A DNA stretch of 64,000 nucleotides from positions 372,001 to 436,000 of the forward strand of contig JABAAE010000003.1 of the NCBI GenBank assembly GCA_014238905.1, given 5' to 3'. The notes under the pieces are model-generated. The model had not been told where the DNA came from and searched no databases. It worked only from the letters and a program-made list of their open reading frames with translations. Shown here piece after piece: positions 54,978 through 62,472 of the stretch. Source of the stretch: Planctomycetota bacterium (GTDB lineage Bacteria > Planctomycetota > Planctomycetia > Pirellulales > Pirellulaceae). Numbering within the stretch: the stretch's first letter is position 1; every line of letters starts with the position of its first letter. The translations under genes were made by a program, and so were the position numbers.

Positions 54978-56507
54978 ATGCTTGAGCATTATTACTCGTG
55001 CGTTTTCCTTAGAGGATCGCAAGTTGTTATTAACGCGGCGATTTGGATTGCCATCGGTTGTTTTGTCGCTAATGTATTTAGACAAATGCTGGGACCATCT
55101 AAAACGCGATTGCTTTTCGGCGAGGGAACTCGATTCGGACTCTTCATCGGTTGGTTGGTTGGCATGCTTTTGCCTGTCTGCTCTCTTGGAGTCATACCGG
55201 TTGTTCGTGAGATGCATCGAGTTGGTATTAAGGGTGGCACGATCATCGCCTTTGGATTAACGGCTCCTTTGTTTAATCCCATTTCCGTTTTGTACGGCCT
55301 CACACTATCCGATCCGATTGCGATCATCGTTTTTACGTTTTCTGCGTTAGTCATTGTTTCATTGCTTGGATTTTTATGGGACCTGCTCTTCCCAATAAAA
55401 GAAAAATACATCGAAGATCCAGAACTGCCTACTGCCGGCATTCAACGGTCGGTGGCTTTGCTGGATAAGACAAGTCGAGAACTGATCGGACCTTCCATGG
55501 GCTACATTTTGATTGGCATCTGTGGTTCGGTACTGCTGATGACGTTGGTTCCAAAGGGAGCTCTTCAAGCTGAGGCGGAGCCTGACAAAATGTTCGCGCC
55601 AGTATTGATGGGTTTCGTAATGACGCCGGTTTACGCGACTCCGCTCCAGGCAATGGGGCAAATCGGAAGCATGTTTCAACACGGAAACTCAATCGGCGCC
55701 GCGTTTTCGCTTTTGATCCTCGGTGCTGGCGTTAACATCGGAATTCTGATCTGGTTTGCCTCGGCGTTTGGTATCAAACGCGTTCTCGTCTTTTTCACGC
55801 TCCTGATGTCACTCACCATAGGACTGGCCTATGCAATGAACAAACCGCTTTCTCCAAGAGGCGTACAGCCTTCGGGCCATACCCACGCTTTTGATATCTA
55901 CACTCACCCCTATCATCCGGCCCAAAAAGATCAATTTTCAACGGCAAGAGCAGATGTAAAGGAGTTTCGTCAAAAAAACGATTTTGGCGTAAGCTACCTG
56001 ATCCTCACCATGATGGGGATTGCCATCCTGTTTACATTGATTGGCTACCTGGTGGACCTTGAATCATGGTATACAGCGAAGAAGGAATCCAGGAATAGAT
56101 TGGATATTTCTTTACCCGGGTGGTTCCTCGGAGGCCTGGCGATCGTGGCATTGATTATCAGCAGCCTGATTGGAACCTATCTTTATTATCCTCCCGCGAA
56201 TCACCTCTTGTCTGAGTTGCGAGAAATCAATGCGAACTGCGTGATTGCCGCAAAATCCAAAGATTGGGAAGGTGTCAGAAAATGGGTGCCCTATTGTGAA
56301 GACCTTTCTCGTCGGCTGGAAGTTGGAGTCTTTCTTAGAGAAGGTAGCGTTTCTGATTATCGATCAACGATTGCGGAACTTTATCGAGACAACCTGGACA
56401 CCCTGCGAGATGCTGTGGAAGTTCAAAATTACCATCGCAGCGACGAATTTTCTCAAAACGTCGCCAATGCCTATATGCGGCTCAGCAAAGCGTACAGAGA
56501 GGATTGA
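54978..56507 (+). CDS. ArsP/SO_0444-like permease with a C-terminal helical extension
   Basis: 509 residues, preceded by AGGA eight bases before the ATG. About eight membrane helices in residues 1-300 include the family motif around LPVCSLGVIPVVREM and APLFNPISVLYGL. Members with CSCG carry metal or arsenic. Here the second Cys is Leu. A His-rich outside loop SGHTHAFDIYTHPYH (around 298-312) comes next. Then there are two more helices and a polar helical domain of about 110 residues to the C terminus, longer than typical for the family. It is the last gene of the DUF58-MoxR operon. Efflux of Zn or Cu is a reasonable guess, based on family and His segments. Confidence 0.82.
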   Translation: MLEHYYSCVFLRGSQVVINAAIWIAIGCFVANVFRQMLGPSKTRLLFGEGTRFGLFIGWLVGMLLPVCSLGVIPVVREMHRVGIKGGTIIAFGLTAPLFNPISVLYGLTLSDPIAIIVFTFSALVIVSLLGFLWDLLFPIKEKYIEDPELPTAGIQRSVALLDKTSRELIGPSMGYILIGICGSVLLMTLVPKGALQAEAEPDKMFAPVLMGFVMTPVYATPLQAMGQIGSMFQHGNSIGAAFSLLILGAGVNIGILIWFASAFGIKRVLVFFTLLMSLTIGLAYAMNKPLSPRGVQPSGHTHAFDIYTHPYHPAQKDQFSTARADVKEFRQKNDFGVSYLILTMMGIAILFTLIGYLVDLESWYTAKKESRNRLDISLPGWFLGGLAIVALIISSLIGTYLYYPPANHLLSELREINANCVIAAKSKDWEGVRKWVPYCEDLSRRLEVGVFLREGSVSDYRSTIAELYRDNLDTLRDAVEVQNYHRSDEFSQNVANAYMRLSKAYRED

Positions 56508-56818
56508 CCAAAGACCTGAAATTCTTTTCCAGTACCGCTGAGAAAAGTTCACTCGATAAGACAGAACCATTCTCTCCGCTGTTTCAACTAGGTTTTGTTC
56601 TCATCGCATCAACAGCTTGGCGTGACGGTTTATTGGGTGCGTCTAAAGAGTTGATGTGCCTTGGGACGCCTCTCTTAAATTTTTTGATTTTTTGAAACCG
56701 GGGAACCATGCTAACCGTTGCAAAAGCAGGAAGAACGGGTATCATCTTCAATTCAACGACAACTATTCCATTTTTTCATTTCTCAACTCAAATTTGATTT
56801 GAAACGTTAAAAACAATA
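56508..56818. other. Gap before tRNA-Ser
   Basis: No gene is supported. The tail of the permease operon transcript and the tRNA-Ser promoter should lie here. No strong hairpin with a T-run is seen. Confidence 0.4.
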
Positions 56819-56907
56819 GGACGGATGGCTGAGTCTGGTTGAAGGCACCGGTTTTGAAAACCGGCGTACGGGAAACCGTACCGGGGGTTCGAATCCCTCT
56901 CCGTCCG
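56819..56907 (+). tRNA. tRNA-Ser (anticodon TGA)
   Basis: The acceptor GGACGGA pairs with TCCGTCC. The anticodon stem CCGGT/ACCGG encloses loop TTTGAAA, anticodon TGA. A long variable arm (CGTACGGGAAACCGTACC) is typical of serine tRNAs. The T-arm GGGGG and TTCGAAT loop are present and the discriminator is G. CCA is not encoded. The 19-bp tandem repeat starts five bases after it. Confidence 0.95.
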
Positions 56908-56911
56908 CTAT

Positions 56912-57024
56912 TTGATCACTGCGGTAAGACTTGATCACTGCGGTAAGACTTGATCACTGCGGTAAGACTTGATCACTGCGGTAAGACTTGATCACTGCGG
57001 TAAGACTTGATCACTGCGGTAAGA
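56912..57024. repeat. 19-bp tandem repeat, 6 copies
   Basis: The unit TTGATCACTGCGGTAAGAC is repeated without mismatch from 56912, the last copy lacking only its final base. It starts four bases beyond the tRNA-Ser gene. The unit contains the palindrome TGATCA. It has no relation to the tRNA sequence, so it is not an att duplication. Confidence 0.95.
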
Positions 57025-57665
57025 TGCGTTTAGCAATAGTCTGACTGATTGCTTCCCCTAATAATGGTTCGCACTGACATCCTTGGGGTCGTTCCCAGAG
57101 GCCTTCCAACGACGATTTGCACCGAGATGACGCTTTCGCTGCGATTTGCTTTGAAATCCAACAAACCACCTCAAAAAGTTGGGGACAAGCGGCTTTATCA
57201 AACTCTTGGGGATTGACGAATCCTTTTCTGCCGACGGCAAGCGGAATCGATTTGAAGTTGAAGCCCGGGAAAATTCAACTTCTCAAAAAACAGACGTATT
57301 GCGGTGGACCCTCTGCTGACCCGCCACGATGTACTGCGCAAAGCGGCGGAATCTGAAACGGGAATGAGTCAATTCTGCAGTTAAATCGATTGACAATTAC
57401 CATCGCCCACCAGTAGCCTTGCTAATTCGCTCATCCGAATGCAGTTCAATTGAGGCTAACTCTCTTCCCGAGCGAAAATTGTCCAACGCAAGAAATTGGT
57501 CGAGAGCTGAAAGTGTTCCTAATTGGTAACCATTGGACCCGAAGGGCCAAGCCAAGACCGGCTCTGCCGCACCAGCACTAAGCCTCAAATTCGAAAACTA
57601 GTTTTATTGACAACTTTTTCTAACGCTGATTTGAGCTGAAACAGTCCAAATCACAGGCCTTTCCC
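57025..57665. other. Long gap with no supported gene
   Basis: Short open frames at 57058-57240 and 57397-57588 lack family patterns and start sites. Apart from the preceding repeat I see nothing. It may hold decayed sequence. Confidence 0.45.
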
Positions 57666-58139
57666 ATGAATAAAATTGCAATTTTTGTTGATGTTCAGAA
57701 TATCTACTACACCACTCGGCAGGCGTTTGGCCGGCAGTTTAATTATCGACGTTTCTGGGAAAAAGTGACCGACGGCAAGAACGTCGTTGCAGCCTTTGCG
57801 TATGCGATCGAACGCAACGACGCCAAACAAAAAGGCTTTCAGCAGATCCTGCGAGACATCGGATTCGAGGTTAAGCTAAAAAACTTCATCCAACGTGGAG
57901 ACGGTTCCGCCAAAGGTGATTGGGATGTGGGAATTACTTTGGATATGGTAGAGCAGGCCGAGCGAGTAGACCAAATCGTGTTGGCTTCTGGCGACGGTGA
58001 TTTCGATCTGGCATTGGACCGAATCCGTGTTCGCTATCAGGTCCCCACGGCGGTTTACGGTGTGCAAGAGTTAACGGCGGGCTCCCTTGTCCGGGCCGCG
58101 ACTTGTTTCACCCCGATAGAAGGAGACTTGCTACTCTAA
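57666..58139 (+). CDS. NYN-domain protein (LabA/DUF88-like)
   Basis: 157 residues forming a single NYN (PIN-like) domain. IFVDVQNIYYTTRQAFG has the first acidic residue. A second acidic cluster is GDWDVGITLDMVEQAE and the third is LASGDGDFDLALDRIR. The arrangement matches Mg-dependent RNases of the LabA/DUF88 type, so it may be a cytoplasmic ribonuclease. The TIM-barrel gene is convergent. No toxin-antitoxin partner is next to it, so it is more likely a housekeeping or regulatory nuclease. Confidence 0.9.
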   Translation: MNKIAIFVDVQNIYYTTRQAFGRQFNYRRFWEKVTDGKNVVAAFAYAIERNDAKQKGFQQILRDIGFEVKLKNFIQRGDGSAKGDWDVGITLDMVEQAERVDQIVLASGDGDFDLALDRIRVRYQVPTAVYGVQELTAGSLVRAATCFTPIEGDLLL

Positions 58140-58369
58140 CCCACCTTTGCCGAAAATCGATCGACACCAGCGTCACGTTGGGCATCAACAATCGGCAGTC
58201 AATAAGCCGCAATCAATAAGCCCGGGCGGACTGGAGTCCTCCTCTACTGCCAAAAATCGACGGTGTGCAGCTCCCGTTGCCTACCCAGATGGTTTTGACG
58301 GTTTGTCGTCACCGTTTAGCCATTGGCAAAAGGGATCTTGGTTGGTCGGACGACGACCCCCTGGGGACC

Positions 58370-59386
58370 TTACGCCTGTTTTTTACCGAATGATTTCCGG
58401 AGGGTTGCCAAGCTTTCAGGGACTGCAATCGCTGCCTCTTCTTTGCCTTCAAATTCAAGCGAAATGTATCCGCGATAATTGGCCGCCTGGCACAAACGGG
58501 CGATTCGGTCATAGTCGAGATCGATTGTGTAATAGACCCCGCCGCCGTAATAGGTTTTCGCCTGAACGAATACGGCATGGGGAGCCAACATCTCCAACTG
58601 CTGATAATGTCTTTCAAAAAAGTTGCCGGTGTCCATGGTTACCTGCAGCCATGGAGAATCGATCGCTTTGACAATCCTGAGAACCCCTTCGGCAGTGCGT
58701 CCCAGACCCCAATGGTTCTCCAACCCCAAGACCACTCCACATCGTTCGGCCGTTTTCAAGCACTCTTCCAGAGAATCAATCACCCACCGGAACCCCTGTT
58801 CGTCGGTACAATTGGGCAGACGTGGCTCAATACCCTTGTTTTTCATCAACTCCTCAAAACTTCTGGAGGTACCCCAGCGGCCAGTGTTCACCCGAATCGT
58901 CGGAATACCAAGGTCGTAAGCCATTTCAATTTGGCTAATGGTCTTGGCAATGTTTTTTTGACGATACTCCTTGTCGGGCCGCAAAAATCCCTGATGGGTG
59001 GACATACCACATAGATCCAACCCATTCACAAACGCCTGACGTTTTAGTTTCTGCAAAGCACCCTTGGAGGTATCTTCCATTTGCACCTGTAACAACTCCA
59101 CTCCATCGAATCCCATTCGAGCGGCCGTATCGATGCACTCGGGCATCGTTAATTTGGAGCCATCCCTGAATGTAAAAAAGGAATAAGTTGAGACGGCGAT
59201 TCGATTAGGCACAAACGGTTGGTGATCGACCGGATTCCTGCCAGCCCCGGAGGGGATCTCTCCTCTTTTTAAGGAACGCCCAGGTAGCAGTAAACGGTTC
59301 GAACTGGCTCCGGTCGACGAGGACGTCGCCACTGAAAGAGAAGCGCCCGCAACGGCGGTTTGGGCAAGGAATTTTCTTCGATTCAT
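58370..59386 (-). CDS. Tat-exported sugar phosphate isomerase/epimerase-like TIM barrel
   Basis: 338 residues. The N terminus MNRRKFLAQTAVAGASL is a twin-arginine signal. The rest is an AP-endonuclease-2/xylose-isomerase-like TIM barrel: ECIDTAARMGFDGVELLQVQMED, LENHWGLGRTAEGVLRI and GYISLEFEGKEEAAIAVPES. Metal ligands would be Glu residues in VELL, GLENH and SLEFEG. It probably acts on sugars outside the cytoplasm, and such exported isomerase-like proteins are frequent in planctomycetes. Substrate unknown. No neighbouring oxidoreductase was seen. Confidence 0.88.
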   Translation of the reverse strand: MNRRKFLAQTAVAGASLSVATSSSTGASSNRLLLPGRSLKRGEIPSGAGRNPVDHQPFVPNRIAVSTYSFFTFRDGSKLTMPECIDTAARMGFDGVELLQVQMEDTSKGALQKLKRQAFVNGLDLCGMSTHQGFLRPDKEYRQKNIAKTISQIEMAYDLGIPTIRVNTGRWGTSRSFEELMKNKGIEPRLPNCTDEQGFRWVIDSLEECLKTAERCGVVLGLENHWGLGRTAEGVLRIVKAIDSPWLQVTMDTGNFFERHYQQLEMLAPHAVFVQAKTYYGGGVYYTIDLDYDRIARLCQAANYRGYISLEFEGKEEAAIAVPESLATLRKSFGKKQA

Positions 59387-59664
59387 AATCGCTGGCTCGC
59401 TGGCTGGGGCTCAATGTCATTTTTCCGCAGTTCGTGATTCTACCAGCACCGGGCATTCCAACCAAATCAACCCTCGTAAAAAAACAAAAACCAATACTCC
59501 CTACATCATTCCAGGTTTTCCCTTCACCGTCGCGGTATGCAAAAGGTAGGAAAGCCGAAAAAGAACAATCCATTTCCAGAGGAACCAATCGCAGGGTCCT
59601 TGGTTAAAAAATCCCCCTTGCCGCAAGTGCATCAAGGGCCATCTGGAAAATGCTATCTTCCATG

Positions 59665-60162
59665 TTAGATCACTTTAACATTGACTGCATTCAGTCCTTT
59701 TTTACCTTCTTTCATTTCGTAGCTTACCTCGTCCCCGGCTTGGATCTCATCGTTGAGTCCATTTGCATCTATCAAGACTCCTCTCCCCCCATCTTCTGGA
59801 GTAATGACTCCAAAGCCCATTTCTTCGTTGAAAAAAATTACTGTTCCGTATTGAATTTTAGCGTCGGAGGTTGGCTTGGCTAACGCTTTTAATTCGTTCG
59901 CATCCTGCTTTCTCCATGTTGCGGCCTCACTGAAAAGATCAATCATTCCCAACGTGACTTGAGTCACCGGACCGCCTATGCAACCCGCTACCTTCTTGAA
60001 AAGATCTTCTATTTCAAACGTACAACCACCGGTTGGGCCATCTCGAGTGGTGCGGACGTCCGAAGCGTGTGATATATCTATTTTTTCTTGCGCAATGATT
60101 GACGAAGGCAAGACTGAACAGCTTAAGCCGAGTGCCAAAGAAAAGAGTAAAAAACGCGACAT
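59665..60162 (-). CDS. Exported protein with a C-terminal cold-shock-like domain
   Basis: About 165 residues from ATG 60162, which has GGAG nine bases upstream. A clean signal peptide follows (MSRFLLFSLALGLSCSV, cleavage likely after IIAQ). The middle holds two Cys pairs in a short region (GGCTFE, AGCIGGP). The last 65 residues are a cold-shock domain: GTVIFFNEEMGFGVITPEDGG, VLIDANGL, GDEVSYEM and LNAVNV. In true Csp proteins RNP1 is KGFGFI and RNP2 is VFVH. Here they are MGFGVI and VLID, so two of the aromatic/His nucleic-acid contacts are gone. An exported cold-shock fold without its RNA contacts is unusual. Function is unknown. Confidence 0.8.
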   Translation of the reverse strand: MSRFLLFSLALGLSCSVLPSSIIAQEKIDISHASDVRTTRDGPTGGCTFEIEDLFKKVAGCIGGPVTQVTLGMIDLFSEAATWRKQDANELKALAKPTSDAKIQYGTVIFFNEEMGFGVITPEDGGRGVLIDANGLNDEIQAGDEVSYEMKEGKKGLNAVNVKVI

Positions 60163-60494
60163 GATGAAACTCCAATTAAATTGAAAGAGGGATACCCGGG
60201 CACTAGGTAAAGCAAAACTCGTACCAACCAGCAAAACATCGGTTTGGTCAATGATTCCGATACGAATCCAAAAAGACCCGAATCAATTTGAGACAAAAGT
60301 GTATTTTTGAGACGGGGCCACCAGTTCTAAAAGAAGGAACCGGAAAAGAGCTTAATCAATATTTATTAGCCTAATACGGTCATTTCTTATCAAAATAGCT
60401 CAGTAGGATGCAAAGACAGCTTCCAATTCCTATGATGGACCGTAGCAGGCGACCCCGCCTTGCCCATTCATTCCATTGACGACGAGATCCTACT
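60163..60494. other. Divergent intergenic region
   Basis: This lies between the exported cold-shock-like gene and the sulfatase and should hold both promoters. I could not identify a -35/-10 pair with confidence, and there is no repeat or terminator. Confidence 0.4.
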
Positions 60495-62087
60495 ATGCAA
60501 CTTGAGATTTTTCGGCACTCTCGATTCGTTCTGTTTTTTCTTAACCGCAATGCCTTCGTCATTCTGCTGATGGTGATGGCATGGGGCCACCCTGGGTTAT
60601 GTCAGGCCCTCCAAACCCCAGCGGATTCCCGTCCCAACGTCATCGTGATCATGGCTGATGACTTGGGCATAGGTGACGTGTCACCAACCAACCCAGAATG
60701 CAAAATCAAAACACCCAACCTGAAAAAGATGGCCCAGCAGGGAATGACTTTTTTGGACGCCCACACTCCGAGCTCGGTTTGCACACCGACTCGGTATGGA
60801 CTACTGACGGGTCGCTACAATTGGAGATCTCGTTTAGCAAAAGGCGTTCTCTCCGGACGAAGCGAGCATCTCATTCCAGCCGACCGACCAACGCTGGGTC
60901 ACTTGATGCAGAAAGCGGATTACCATACGGCGATGATTGGCAAATGGCATCTCGGTTGGGATTGGCATCAAACCAAGGGTAAGATTGATTTCACCCAACC
61001 AGTCGCCAACGGTCCCGACACCAACGGATTTGACCAATACTACGCTCATTGTGGATCCCTCGACATGCCTCCCTATGTCTGGGTTGATACGGGGAACGTC
61101 ACAGCGGTTCCGGATCGGGAAGAAGGGGTCACCAAGGCTCAAGACCGATATGGCTGGTACCGCAAAGGACCGATCGGCGCCGACTTTCATATTGATCAAG
61201 TCCTCCCTCATTTATTTGAGAAGTCGATTGAATATGTCAATCAACGAACCGAGGCGGCCCAATCCGGCAATCCTTTCTTTCTCTACTTGGCACTGCCGGC
61301 TCCCCATACCCCGATTGTTCCAGTCCCACCCTTTAAAGATGCCAGCGGCATGAACCCCTATGCCGACTTTGTCATGCAGGTCGATCATCACGTTGGCGAA
61401 TTGCTAAGCACCCTCACCAAAAACAAACTCGATAAAAACACATTGGTGATTTTCACCAGCGACAACGGTTGTTCCCCTGAGGGAAACTTCGATCTCCTGA
61501 AGACCTTCGGCCACGATCCAAGCGCAGGCTATCGAGGCCATAAAGCCGACATCTATGAGGGAGGCCACCGAGTCCCCTTCATTGCCCGTTGGCCCACCAA
61601 AATCAAGGGAAATTCAACGAACCGAGCACTGGCCTGCCTGACAGACATCTACCCCACCCTGGAGGCCATCTCAGGGCAAACCCCCAACCCAAAAGGTGGG
61701 GAAGATGGATTCAGCCTCGCTCCTGTTTTTGGGGGTAAATCATCCTCCAGTCGCGATTCACTGATCAGCCATTCCATCGGAGGATCGTTCGCCATTCGAA
61801 AAGGAAAGTGGAAGCTTTGCCTCTCTGCTGGCAGTGGTGGATGGAGTGGTCCGCGTGAAAACGTGGCCAAGAAAAATGGCCTGCCGCCGCTTCAGTTGTT
61901 TGATTTGGAGAACGATCCCGGTGAAAGGAAAAACCTTCTCAATGAGAATCTTGGACTGGTTAACGAGCTATTAGAACTGTTGGCCACGCACGTTGAAAAT
62001 GGACGTTCTACACCCGGGAAAAAGCTGCCCAATGATCGCAAAGTCTCCTTTCTACCGGCTGGTGTCAAAATCCCGTACGCCCAGTAA
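60495..62087 (+). CDS. Secreted sulfatase
   Basis: 530 residues. After a signal/hydrophobic segment (FVILLMVMAWG) comes the formylglycine sulfatase core. Metal ligands are in VIVIMADDLGIGD (Asp55, Asp56). The signature C-x-P-x-R is SVCTPTRYGLLTGR, with Cys96 converted to formylglycine. Later motifs are GKWHLG and FTSDNG. It removes sulfate esters from organic substrates outside the cytoplasm. The substrate is unknown, but marine planctomycetes use many sulfatases on algal polysaccharides. An anaerobic sulfatase-maturating enzyme is not in the window. The next gene is a ceramidase-like protein. Confidence 0.93.
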   Translation: MQLEIFRHSRFVLFFLNRNAFVILLMVMAWGHPGLCQALQTPADSRPNVIVIMADDLGIGDVSPTNPECKIKTPNLKKMAQQGMTFLDAHTPSSVCTPTRYGLLTGRYNWRSRLAKGVLSGRSEHLIPADRPTLGHLMQKADYHTAMIGKWHLGWDWHQTKGKIDFTQPVANGPDTNGFDQYYAHCGSLDMPPYVWVDTGNVTAVPDREEGVTKAQDRYGWYRKGPIGADFHIDQVLPHLFEKSIEYVNQRTEAAQSGNPFFLYLALPAPHTPIVPVPPFKDASGMNPYADFVMQVDHHVGELLSTLTKNKLDKNTLVIFTSDNGCSPEGNFDLLKTFGHDPSAGYRGHKADIYEGGHRVPFIARWPTKIKGNSTNRALACLTDIYPTLEAISGQTPNPKGGEDGFSLAPVFGGKSSSSRDSLISHSIGGSFAIRKGKWKLCLSAGSGGWSGPRENVAKKNGLPPLQLFDLENDPGERKNLLNENLGLVNELLELLATHVENGRSTPGKKLPNDRKVSFLPAGVKIPYAQ

Positions 62088-62472
62088 AAAATCGGGCCGG
62101 GGAACCCTGAAACCGAGCTAACCAGGCTGCCTCAAACCGAACCCTAAGCTGTCACAACTGACCGGCACAACTGACCGGTATCGCTAATTGGCATCGATGA
62201 TCGACGCTAATCGCCGGCAGCTCCGGTACATCTGGCATTTCGCCTGCATGGGTCAGTTTGATGCGGCCTGCGTTCCGGATCGTCACCCTTTGGCTTGATG
62301 ATTTTCGTTTTTCCTCCCGATACGGCGATTCCGAGAAAAAAATCTATTTGACTGCGATGGAAAACGCCCTCTCAATCTGGACTGATCTTTTCAAGACTAC
62401 CTGATGAAAAACTGCTTGAGGCAATGAATTCTCGCCCCACAACGGTTAAAATAAAAGTCTCCCAGTCATCCC
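62088..62472. other. Gap with a small tandem duplication
   Basis: Two copies of CACAACTGACCGG lie at 62153-62178. There is no gene and no strong hairpin with a T-run. Confidence 0.5.

Noticed and set aside
56912..57024. The 19-bp array next to tRNA-Ser as a CRISPR array
   Set aside because: The copies are directly adjacent with no spacers, and there is no cas gene in the window. The other arrays are the same in this respect.
57058..57588. Short minus-strand frames after the 19-bp repeat
   Set aside because: No motif, no ribosome site and unusual composition. They are better seen as chance frames.
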